Positions 9,930 through 19,660 of a stretch of DNA of 64,000 nucleotides are shown here, piece by piece. The DNA comes from Didymella arachidicola (taxonomy: Eukaryota > Ascomycota > Dothideomycetes > Pleosporales > Didymellaceae), in contig CM049997.1 of assembly GCA_016630955.3 (NCBI GenBank), positions 1,116,001 through 1,180,000 on the forward strand. Reading direction: 5' to 3'. How positions within the stretch are numbered: the stretch's first letter is position 1; every line of letters starts with the position of its first letter. A program made the position numbers and the translations under genes. The notes beneath the pieces are model-generated. The model was not told where the DNA came from, searched no databases, and saw only the letters and a list, made by a program, of their open reading frames with translations.

Positions 9930-12052
9930 CCGTGCCGGACGGTCATGTGCCTCGGACGGCTACATGCCCGATCTGCCCCACCAAAACCACTACAAAGACG
10001 AGGGTGTAGAACCGCACTAAATAGCTATTATTGAGAGATATTCTGGTGTTGCGATCTAGAAATGATATTGCAACATTCAGTCTATTTATATCTAGCTCGC
10101 AACTTAATATTGCGCCCATGTTGCGATCGAATCGGTGGTGGGCTTGTTGGGCGAGTAGAGGGCTGTGCACCACTATCACGATTACCAACAATAGATTTTT
10201 TTAGTGGAGGCTTTGTAAGAGCTTCTATCATCTTCTTCTTACCCTTTTGAGAGGTTCTGGCAGCCTGTTGAAGTCGTTTTGCTGCTTTGCGGGCTGCTTG
10301 ACGAGCTGCTCGCTCGGCGGCTTCATCAGCCCTCTGCCTTTCCCTCAGCAACCTCGTCTCTACTCGCGCCTGACGCCTCGCGTTGATCTCGCGCGCTTTG
10401 ATCAGCTTTGACTCCTCCCGAGCTTGGATTGCAACAGCTTTTTGTTGCTGCAATAGCTCCAGGTCGCGCTTCTTCTGCTCGTGGAGGCTGCGAGCTTCTC
10501 GCACCTTCCGCGGCGACCAGAAATCAGCTCCACCATGATAATCTTCAGGTCGCTCAAGTGCTCCAGGCTGGGATCGCTGCTTCCGCTGTCGCTCATTGAT
10601 TAGGGCTTCTCGCAGCTTCTCATTTTCGCGCTAAATAAGCTTCGATTAGGTAGATAGCTTCATGATAGTTCGATTAAGCTGCGACATCTTCCTACTCTCT
10701 TTGTAGTTGACGGCGCGGTCAATTAGCTGCCTGATCTTTCTCTAGTCAGAAGTGCTGAGGTTAGACGAGTCGCTATCACTCTCAGCAGCTATAGTTCTAA
10801 ACTTTTAGAGTATTACTTCTAGATTAAATAGTGATAGGCCTGTGACTTCAAAGGCCCGGAGGATCGAAGATTCCTTGAAGGAGGCCTCCCATGCTCTGCA
10901 GAACAGCGGGAAGAATTGGCTTTTAGTAATAGGTAGCAGACCACAGCACTGGTCCATGAAACTCGATAGCTCATTTGAGTACGCAGTTGATAGAGGCTTG
11001 AACAGGGCAACGTTGAGAGGCTGCAGCGTGTGGGTCGCGTGAGGCGGAAATATGGCTAGCAGATTCTTGTTCTGATCGCAGTAGTCGATAAAGTCCATCG
11101 TGAGGTAAGATTAATGGCCATCCGTGAACAATAATTAGTAAGACGATCGAGCTTTTGCTTTAGTGGCAGGATCAAACACCTATTTAAGCCACTGAAGCCC
11201 GATATCGTTGTTTAACCAGCCAGAGGGGGATGAGACTATCCGGGCGCGATAGATTTGTGGATCAAAGCCTTGCAACCACGAGTTCTGGATTGACCCTGAT
11301 TGACCTTGGTAGATCAGGCTTGGATCAAGATGAGATCCATCGGCGCAAATACAAGCAATCAGAGTAATCCAGTCTCGGTTGCCGTCTTAGATTAAAGACC
11401 TTCTAATTCCGGATTCTAGAGAGGCTCTAGAGAAGATCCGCTTTGATCGCGATTAGACTCTGATCGTGAAGCCCTTCTCGTCCATGTTGTAGATATGGCG
11501 CGGGTCGACTTTGTATTGGTCAAGTTTGTCGCGCAGAAGCTTAAAGTAGAGCTTGTACTTGAGTTCTGAATCAGCTCTGTGGCGATTGCGATCTATGGTA
11601 GTGACCAATTTTGGTCTAAGAAGATCGGGATAGCGCTAAACAAAGCGATCAACCCAGTGGTAACCAAGCTCTTTCTAGGCAAGCTGTGAGGCAAGTCTTC
11701 GTACCATATCTCTACTTGGCGGTAACCCTTGCTTGCTGATCCGATCGATACATTGTATAAGCTCGATCTCCTGTTGTGGGTGGAGAGCTCGCCGGTTTTC
11801 ATGGTAGGCCGCGCGCGAGGTGGTGAGACCTTGGTGCCGCCGCCTAAGCGTTGTAGGCTCAACGCCATGCTTTTTTGCAATTTGAGCATACACAAGTTTT
11901 TCTCCAGGTTCTAAAGCATCTATAAATGCAAGTGCAGCGTCAATAGGCTCCATTTGGGGTGATCGCTGTGTGGCAAAGTTGGTGGTAGTGTCAGTAGTTG
12001 GTGGGGCAGATCGGGCATGTAGCCGTCCGAGGCACATGACCGTCCGGCACGG
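9930..12052 (-). mobile_element. Transposon A1 (family A, degraded), nested in B1
   Basis: 2123 bp with perfect 54-bp TIRs (9930-9983 and 11999-12052) starting CCGTGCCGGACGGTCATGTG, flanked by TA at 9928-9929 and 12053-12054. The second TA is shared with A2. Confidence 0.9.
10082..11953 (-). pseudogene. A1 transposase, broken
   Basis: From the ATG at 11953 the reading is MEPIDAALAFIDAL then KLVYAQIAKKHGVEPTTLRRRHQG, the N-terminal helix-turn-helix of the family. Later pieces include FIDYCDQNKNLLAIFPPHAT and TLQPLNVALFKPLS from the catalytic domain; the third catalytic Asp reads Asn in LQPLN. The C-terminal coiled coil and basic end GRNIKLRARYK are recognisable. Several stops and frame breaks, many of C-to-T / G-to-A type, separate the pieces. 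The TIRs are intact, so the copy may still be mobilised in trans. Confidence 0.85.
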
Positions 12053-12054
12053 TA

Positions 12055-14193
12055 CCGTGCCCGTGCGCCCGATGAGCCAGTTCAGCCGATGAGCCACCTG
12101 AACATCACAACATTGAGATGCCTACAACTTCAACGCTAAATATCTCCACCACCATGGATCCAATTCAAGAAACCATTGAATATATAGAATCGCGTGAAGC
12201 TGGTGATAAATCCTCGTACCGCCAAGTTGCCAAAATGTTTGGGGTTGATCGTACGACGCTGTCGCGGAGGCACAACCAGCGTACACGCTCAAATGCAGAA
12301 GAAGCGCGCCATCGACAGCTACTCAGCCCACAACAAGAGGATATACTTGTAAAGTACATAGAAAGATTCACAAGAGACGGCTTACCACTTACCAGAAGCA
12401 TGTTGCAAAATTTCGCTACGACAATCACGAAGAGGGAGGTCTCCGAAAGCTGGATTACTCGGTTTCTGCATCGCCACGTCGACAGGCTTACCACCAAATG
12501 GACCACCGGGATGGATCGTGAGCGCCATTTAGCTGACAGCAAGCAAAAGTACGAGTTGTACTTCGATCTACTGCACTCCAAGATGCGTAAGCACGGTGTT
12601 GAAGAGCGCAACACGTACAATATGAATGAGAAAGGCTTCTTTGTCGGCATTAACAGCCGCACTAAACGGATAGTTTCTAAGGCAATTTGGGAGTTAAAAG
12701 AGCGCACTGCGGCGCTTAGAGATGGAAACAGGGAATGGGTAACGCTGCTGGCTTGCGTATGCGCTTCTGGAGAGTCATTACCGCCCGCTCTCATCTACCA
12801 GGGTACCTCTGGGATTCAATCGACCTGGGTAGACGACCTCATGGCCGAACAACACGAAATCTTCGTCTCCCACTCGGCGATGGGATGGTCAAACAACGAC
12901 CTAGGGCTTGCCTGGCTTCAGCAGGTGTTCGATCGCCATACAGCAGCCAAAGCTCGCCGTCAATGGCGGCTTCTGATCCTTGACGGCCACGGCAGCCACC
13001 TCACGCCTGAATTTTTAGAGTATTGCGACGCCAATCGCATCCTCCTCATGGTTTTTCCACCTCATTCAACCCACAGCTTGCAGCCGCTTGATGTCGTCCT
13101 CTTCGCGCCACTTTCGAGGCACTACACTGAGGAGCTTACTTACTACCTCCAGCAAACCCAAGGCCTCACGAGGATCACAAAGCGCGACTTCTACAGCAAC
13201 TTCTGGCCGGCGTGGAGCGCTACGATGACCTCGGAGCTCATATTGAAGAGTTTTCAAGCTACAGGAGTGTGGCCGATGGAGGCGGACACTGTCCTAAAAC
13301 GCTTCAACAACCACCCACAACCTCACGATGAAGACGCAGAAATTGGAGAGCACGGCGACGGCGATAGCTGGCCTGAGCTGCGCAAAATTCTCGACGCTGC
13401 AGTCGCTGACAAGGCTAGAATTGAATCCAAGCGGCTGTCGCGGAGCATCCACTCGCTACAGGTCAACAATGAGCTGCTTCACGCTCGCAACGAGGAGCTA
13501 GAACACAAGCTCAACGTCATCAAGAAGCGCCCGGCGCAGCGGACGACACTCACTACACAAGAAGGCGACGACTGGCACGGCGGCGCTGTCTTCTACAGTC
13601 CTAGGAAGCTTGCCAGCGAGCGCGCGCGCAAAGCTGCAGAACTCGACGAAGTCGCGGAGCTACAGCTTCAAAAAACTCGCGATAGAGAGGCAAGGGCAGC
13701 GGCAACAGCATACAACAAGCAGCAGAAAGAGGATGCAAAGGTGGCTCGACAGCGTGCTGCGGAGGAGCGTCGCGAGGCGAAGAAAGCACAAGCTGCAGCG
13801 CTGGCTGCCAAACGAGCGCTCAAAAAGCAGCAAGACGACGCTGCAACCGCTCCAAAATCTCACGATACACCAATAGGATGCAAGCGAACAGCCTCACACA
13901 AAGCGGCTAAAATTCCAGCAAAGCGTCGTGGTGCTGTAGCTGCTGTGAGTCGGCCTGTGGCTGCACCTGCGCCGCCGCCCGCACCACCCAAAACGACGAC
14001 GCGCGGCCGGCAAGTCAAGACGCCAGCGAAATTCAATTAAATAGGAAATATCGCATACGTCTATAGATCAATACTCCAAAAATTCTCGCGATAATAGCTT
14101 TTGGGTGTGGCTCTACAGCCTCATTTTCCTATCGTCGGCATCTCGTTTGGGTGGCTCATCGGCTGAACTGGCTCATCGGGCGCACGGGCACGG
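12055..14193 (+). mobile_element. Transposon A2 (family A), nested in B1 beside A1
   Basis: 2139 bp with perfect 44-bp TIRs (12055-12098 and 14150-14193) starting CCGTGCCCGTGCGCCCGATG, and TA on both sides (12053-12054, 14194-14195). The TIR contains CCGATGAGCCA twice, 17 bp apart. A1 and A2 lie side by side at one TA of the B1 terminus. Confidence 0.92.
12118..14040 (+). CDS. Family A transposase of A2 (pogo/Fot1 DDE), full length but D170N
   Basis: 640 codons open from the first ATG; a second in-frame ATG at 12154 (MDPIQETIEY) aligns with the start of A4 and may be the real one. N-terminal HTH (YRQVAKMFGVDRTTLSRRHN, about 38-57), a CENP-B/Tc5-type DNA-binding part (ESWITRFLHRHVDRLTTKW) and a DDE domain. 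The catalytic positions are N170 (YNMNEKGFF, where relatives have YNMDEKGF), D289 (LILDGHGSH) and D325 (LQPLDVVLF). The codon is AAT for GAT, a RIP-type change. A leucine/charged coiled coil (about 440-480), the conserved GGAVFYSPRK motif, a long Arg/Lys/Ala-rich coiled coil and a basic tail (TRGRQVKTPAKFN) follow. By family, it would cut and rejoin the element in the nucleus. Losing the first acid should abolish catalysis, though DNA binding could persist. Confidence 0.9.
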   Translation: MPTTSTLNISTTMDPIQETIEYIESREAGDKSSYRQVAKMFGVDRTTLSRRHNQRTRSNAEEARHRQLLSPQQEDILVKYIERFTRDGLPLTRSMLQNFATTITKREVSESWITRFLHRHVDRLTTKWTTGMDRERHLADSKQKYELYFDLLHSKMRKHGVEERNTYNMNEKGFFVGINSRTKRIVSKAIWELKERTAALRDGNREWVTLLACVCASGESLPPALIYQGTSGIQSTWVDDLMAEQHEIFVSHSAMGWSNNDLGLAWLQQVFDRHTAAKARRQWRLLILDGHGSHLTPEFLEYCDANRILLMVFPPHSTHSLQPLDVVLFAPLSRHYTEELTYYLQQTQGLTRITKRDFYSNFWPAWSATMTSELILKSFQATGVWPMEADTVLKRFNNHPQPHDEDAEIGEHGDGDSWPELRKILDAAVADKARIESKRLSRSIHSLQVNNELLHARNEELEHKLNVIKKRPAQRTTLTTQEGDDWHGGAVFYSPRKLASERARKAAELDEVAELQLQKTRDREARAAATAYNKQQKEDAKVARQRAAEERREAKKAQAAALAAKRALKKQQDDAATAPKSHDTPIGCKRTASHKAAKIPAKRRGAVAAVSRPVAAPAPPPAPPKTTTRGRQVKTPAKFN

Positions 14194-14265
14194 TACAGCG
14201 AGCGGGCCAGCACAGCGAGCGGGCCACTTTTGCCAAGACCACACCAAAACTCACTTCCTACACTA

Positions 14266-15921
14266 ATGCCTCCCCAACAACCACAGTTTAACGCGTTAAA
14301 GGAGTGTCAGATCTAGCTTGCGCTTCAAGCTCTTAAACAAGACCCCAATCTCTCTGTTCGACGCGCTGCAGCTATCTACAGAGTCTCTCGAACTACGCTA
14401 CACCATCAACGCGCCAGACGACCTTCACGCGTTGATATCATGGCCAACTCACAGAATCTAACCAGCGCTAAGGAGCAGGTGATTGTTATGCGCATACTTG
14501 AGCTAGTCACGCGAGGAGAGTCCCCTCGGCTTACAGTTGTAGCTGATATAGCCAATTCTCTGCGAAAAGAGCGCGGTTTGGCCCCTGTTGGCCCAAGGTA
14601 GGCCAGCGGGTTTATTTCGCGTCAGGAGGGACTTAAAACAGTCTTCAATCGCAAGTATGACTACAAGCGAGCCCTCTGCAAGGATCCTGAGGTGATCTAG
14701 GGCTGGTTCGGTCTAGTAGCTAATATCAAAGCCAAGTATGGTATCCTGGACGACGACACATACACTTCGACGAGACAGGCTTTATGATGGGCCAGATATC
14801 CACTGGAGTCGTTGTCACAGATGCAGAGAAGCCAGGACGAGCAAAGCAAGTCTAGCTAGGCAACCGGGAGTGGGTAACAGTCATTGAGGGCATCAATGCC
14901 ACAGGATGGGCCATTCCGCCCTACATCATCTTCAAAGCCTGCCAACACCAGTCCAGCTGGTACAAGGACGACAACCTGCCCCAAGATTGGACTATTGCTA
15001 TCTCTGAGAACGGCTGGACTACCAATGAGCTTGGATTTGACTGGTTGAAGCACTTTGACAGGCATACAAAGGCGCGCACTCTTGGTACCTCCCGCATGCT
15101 GATTATTGACGGTCATGGGAGCCACAACTCTGCAGAATTCACGCAATACTGCAAGGATCACAAGATTATGACCCTATGCATGCCTACGCACTTGTCGCAC
15201 CTCCTACAGCCACTTAACGTGGGTTGTTTTGGCCCTCTAAAGAAGGCGTATGGGGACGAGGTCAATGAGCTCATGCGCAACCGGATTAACCACATCACAA
15301 AGCAGGAGTTCCTGCCATGCTTTAAAGCAGCTCACAAGAAAGCCATTACCCCTAACAACATCTAGGGAGGGTTCCGAGGCGCAGGACTGGTCCCTTTTGA
15401 CCCAGAACGGGTCATATCAACCCTTGATGTGAAGCTGCGCACTCCATCACCACCACTCCCTACAAACAACGAGCCCTGGCAGTCGCAAACCCCAAGCAAT
15501 ACCCTAGAATTCGGGTCGCAATCAACTTTAATTCGAGAGAAGTATAAGAAGCAGCAGGGCAGCTCACCAAACTCTGTGCTAAGCGCGCTTGAGCACTACG
15601 CAAAGGGGGCAGCAATTGTTGCGCACAAGCTGGTTTTAGCACAACAAGAGAACGCTGAGCTTCGAGCAGCCGATGAAGCCGCTACGCGACGTAAATTGTA
15701 CAAAAGAAAGCGTATTTAAGCTAAGGGAAAGCCTTGTAGTTGAAGAAGGCTAGCGGTTAACTGCTCTACAGGAGTTTGGCGCGCGTGGTGATGGTAAGAA
15801 GGCAAAGAAGCAGGTGCGCGCTGAAGGAGGTGAACCATCCCAACGACGCTGTGGACGGTGCAGAGAGAGTGGGCACAACGCGCGAACGTGCAAGAATGCT
15901 GTAGAAGAGGTCTCTAAGTAA
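14266..15921 (+). pseudogene. B1 transposase, broken by several stops
   Basis: Starts at the ATG near the TIR and ends after the zinc-knuckle region (EEVSK). In-frame TAGs replace Gln and Trp codons (for example near 14313, 14599 and 14698), and there is a small deletion near 14763. The third catalytic Asp reads Asn (LQPLNVGCF). From 14326 onward the sequence matches B17 at a constant offset of 36736, including the same stops. Confidence 0.88.
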
Positions 15922-16065
15922 TATTACAGCTTGTTTCACCCTATGCAGGGCTAAAGTGTGGTGTTTTGGGCCATAATAGGGTGAGTTTTGGTGTGGTCTT
16001 GGCAAAAGTGCGCCGCTCGCCCTGGTGCGCCGCTCGCTGTACATCTACGTTATACTTTTTTAGTA

Positions 16066-17795
16066 ACGTAAGTGCATAGCGAGTGGCGCGGCTAGGCGAG
16101 TGGCGCACCCGAACAAGCTGTTGGGCCTACAGACCTTCAAACCTTAATGGATCAACCACCAGAACTCGAATTGCTCCTAAAAGAAGAAAGGGTTAAGCTT
16201 GCAATCCAGGCAATTAAAGGATCGCAAAAGCTAAGCGTGCGACGCGCTGCTGTAGTTTACAAGGTCTCTGAGACCACCCTACGCCGCCGACGCGCCGGAA
16301 CACAGTCAACACGCGATACCTAGCCCAAATCATCAGCGCTTAGTAAGACAGAAGAGAGAACGCTTGTGCAGCATATCAAGAACCTTGATCAGCAAGGCAG
16401 AGCCCTAACGCTCCATTGCGTTGAAGATATGGCTAATCAACTGCGCGCTACACGCGACGCGAAGCCTGTTGGCCCTCGATGGGCGTCAAACTTTGTTAAA
16501 CGCGAACCTGAACTCTAATCGCGTATGACTCGACAGAGGGATCGCCAGAGGGTCCTCTGCAGCGACCAAGGGGTCATTAGGCCCTGGTTTGACCTGGTGC
16601 GGAACGTTAAGGCCAAGTATAGCATTCTAGACAACAATACCTACAACTTTAACAAGACTGGCTTCACTATAGGCATCAGAAATCGCATTAAAGTAGTCAC
16701 TGCATCAGAAAGACGCTCTAAGCCCGTTGGGGTCCAGCAGGGAGATCGTGAGTGGGTGACTCTGATCGCTGCAATCAACGCGATGGGCTAGGCAATCGCA
16801 CCCTATCTCATCTTCAAAGCCAAGAACCACGACGTGTCCTAGTACCCTAATTTAAAGCCCTAATGGCGCATTGGGGTCAGCAGCAACGGCTGGACTACAA
16901 ACGACATTGGAGTAGCCTGGTTAAGGCACTTTGTTGAGCAGATCAAGGGCCGAAGGGTGGGTAGCCACGTGCTGCTAATACTTGATGGCCACGAGAGCCA
17001 CAAGTCACTTGCCTTCAAAAAATCTGCGAGTAGAACAAGATAATTACCCTGTGTATGCCTCCGCACTCATCTCACATCCTGCAGCCACTTGACGTAGGTT
17101 GTTTTGCCCCATTAAAGCGGGCGTACAGCAAGGAGATCAGAGTCTTGGCGCTGGACCATATTGGCCGGATTGACAAAAAAGCCTTTATCGCGACCCTTAG
17201 AAAGGTGTTTAATAAGGCGTTTTTAAAGGCAAACATTATATCAAGCTTTGAAGCAACTGGCTTAGCGCCTAATAATCCATTAGTGGTGCTATCAAAGCTT
17301 GATGTGAAGCGTCGCACGCCAACACCGCCTCTCTCTGGGGGGGCCCAATAGAACCCTTAGACACCCACCAACGCCAATGAGATAGAGGCTCAATTAACGT
17401 TACTTCGCGATCGCATTCAAAGGCACCAAGGATCATCACCAACTCCAATGGTGGAGATTGTTGATCAGCTGCAGAGAGGCACTGCAATGCTGCTGCATGG
17501 GCAGACGTTACTAGCAGCCCGAGTGCTGCAGCTTGAAGCGTCAAACAAGGCTGCCTCTGAGCGCAAATCACGGAAAAGGAAGCGTATTCAGAAGGGTGGA
17601 GACCTGTCAAAGGAAGAGGCAGAGGATTTGATAGCCCAATGCGACGTTGGGGCGCAGGTTGAGGGGGAGAGTTGTAAGGGTAGGGCCCGAACAGGCGCAG
17701 GCAAGAGAGGCAAAAGGCACTGTAAGCGCTGTAGTAAGACAGGACACAATTCGCGCACGTGTAAGAAAGATGTAGTAGACGTTAGCAATTAATAA
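16066..17795 (+). mobile_element. Transposon B2, right end missing
   Basis: Left TIR at 16066 (ACGTAAGTGCATAGCGAGTG) after TA 16064-16065, with GCGAGTGGCGC twice, 17 bp apart. The element stops a few bases after its transposase, where B3 begins; the expected right TIR is not found beyond B3. Confidence 0.8.
16147..17792 (+). pseudogene. B2 transposase, broken
   Basis: The ATG is kept (MDQPPELELLLKEE). HTH (SVRRAAVVYKVSETTLRRRR), catalytic domain and zinc knuckle (HCKRCSKTGHNSRTCKK) are recognisable. At least five in-frame stops occur. The first catalytic motif reads YNFNKTGF instead of YNFDETGF. The segment from about 16300 to 17460 is identical, in inverse orientation, to B8. Confidence 0.88.
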
Positions 17796-17797
17796 TA

Positions 17798-19644
17798 ACG
17801 TAAGTGCATAGCGAGTGGCGCGGTATAGCGAGTGGCGCGCCCTAACAAACTCTTAGGCCTACTAACAGTAACAGTACAACACTACAACGCTGTACTGTAG
17901 CTTACAGTACAGAATATTAATCGCTGAGTTCTACTGCATCTTTCTTACACGTGCGCGAATTGTGACCAGTCTCTCCGCAGAGCCTACAGTGCCCTTTACC
18001 CCTCTTGCCTGTACCTGTTCGAACCCTACCCTCACGACTCTCCCCTTCAACCTGCGCCTCAACGTCGTACTGGGCTATTAACTCCTCTGCCTCCTCCTTT
18101 GACAGGTCTCCACCCTTCTGAATACGCTTCCTTTTCCGTGATTTGCGCTCAGAGGCAGCCTTGTTTGACGCTTCAAGCTGCAGCACTCGGGCTGCTAGTA
18201 ACGTCTGCCCATGCAGCAGCATTGCAGTGCCTCTCTGCAGCTGATCAACGATCTCAACTATTGGAGTAGGTGACGATCCTTGGTGCTTCTTAATACGATC
18301 GCGAAGCAGCGTTGATTAAGCCTGAATCTCATTGGCGTTGGTGGGTGTCTTAGGGTTCCATGGGAGCTCCCCTAGGAGCGGCGGTGTTGGCGTGCGGACC
18401 TTCACATTAAGCTTCGATAGCACCACTAGTGGATCGTAAGGCACTAATCCAGTTGCTTTAAAGCTTGCTCTAATGTTTGCCTCTGAAAACGCCTGCTCAA
18501 ATACCTTTGCAAAGGTTGCGATGAAGGCTTTCTTGTCAATTCTGCCAATGTGGTCCAATGCCAAGCCTCTGATCTCCCTGCTGTACGCTCGCTTTAAGGG
18601 GGCAAAACAACCCACGTTAAGCGGCTAAAGGATGTGTGACGAGTGTGGAGGCATGCAGAGGGTAGTTATCTTGTTCTCCTCGCAAAGCTCCTGGAAAGAG
18701 AGCGACTTGTGGCTCTCGTGGCCGTCAAGTATCAGCAGCACGTAGCTACCTACCCTCCGGCCCTCAATCTGCTTGATAAAGTGCCTGAGCCAGGCTACAC
18801 CAATATCGTTGGTAGTCCAGCCATTGTCGCTTACCCCAATGCGCCATTGGGACTTCAGATCAGGGAACCAAGCCTTGTCAATGTGCTTTGCTTTAAAGAT
18901 AATGTAGGGCGCGATTGCCCAGCCCATCGCGTTAATTGCAGCGATCAAAGTCACCTACTCACGGTCCCCCTGCTGGACCCCAATTGGCTCCATACGTCTC
19001 TCTGATGCAGTAACTACTTTGACGCGACTTCCAACGCCCATTGTGAAGCCAGTCTCGTTAAAGTTGTAGGTATCGTCGTCTAGGATGCCGTACTTGGCTT
19101 TAACGTTCTGCACCAGGTCAAACCAGGGCTTAATAACAGCTGGATTGCTGCAGAGGACTCTCTGGCGATCCCTTTGTCGATTCATACGCGATTTGACTCC
19201 AGGCTCGCGTTTAACGAAGGTTGAGGCCCATCGCGGGCCAACAGGGCCTGCGTCGCGTGCAGCGCGCAGTTGATTAGCCATATCTTCAACCCAACGAAGC
19301 GTTGGGCTAGATCCTTGCTGGTCAAGCTTCCTTATGTACTTCACAAGGGTCTGCTCTTCTGCCTTAGTAAGATTTGATGATTTGGGTTGGGTATCGCGTG
19401 TTGAGCGCGTTCCAGCGCGTCGGCGGCGGAGAGTCGTCTCAGGGACCTTGTAGATCACAGCAGCGCGTCGCAAGCTTAGCTCTTGAGGTTTTTTAATTGC
19501 TTAAAGTGCAAGCTTAATTCTCTCTTCATTTGGAAGTAATTCAAGGTCTGGTGGTTGATCTATTGAAGTTTAAAGGTTGGTAGGCCTAAGAGTTTGATAG
19601 GGCGCGCCACTCGCTATACCGCGCCACTCGCTATGTACTTACGT
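17798..19644 (-). mobile_element. Transposon B3
   Basis: 1847 bp, TIRs at 17798 and ending 19644 (ACGTAAGTGCATAGCGAGTG versus ACGTAAGTACATAGCGAGTG), TA at 17796-17797 and 19645-19646. Two direct repeat units per TIR. Confidence 0.9.
17917..19563 (-). pseudogene. B3 transposase, start codon lost and several stops
   Basis: Compared with B2, the start codon is ATA at 19563-19561 instead of ATG. Further in-frame stops lie just upstream of the RRAAVIYKV HTH, at GDRE*VTLIAA (about 18957), at SHIL*PLNV (about 18625) and near 18315. The zinc knuckle HCRLCGETGHNSRTC is intact. The changes are of the G-to-A / C-to-T class. Confidence 0.88.
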
Positions 19645-19660
19645 TATCTACTGCAGGTTA

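Larger units (their letters stand above)
9919..16050 (+). mobile_element. Transposon B1 (pogo/Fot1 type), interrupted by A1 and A2
   Basis: The left 11 bp (ACGTAGATGTA, 9919-9929) are separated from the rest (14196-16050) by two family A elements. The right end, read inward, also starts ACGTAGATGTACAGCGAGCG, which identifies 9919 as the true left terminus. Flanking TA: 9917-9918 and 16051-16052. Without the insertions it is 1866 bp, matching the other long family B copies. The repeat units inside the left and right TIRs differ (GCGAGCGGGCC versus GCGAGCGGCGC), suggesting one end was replaced. Confidence 0.85.
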
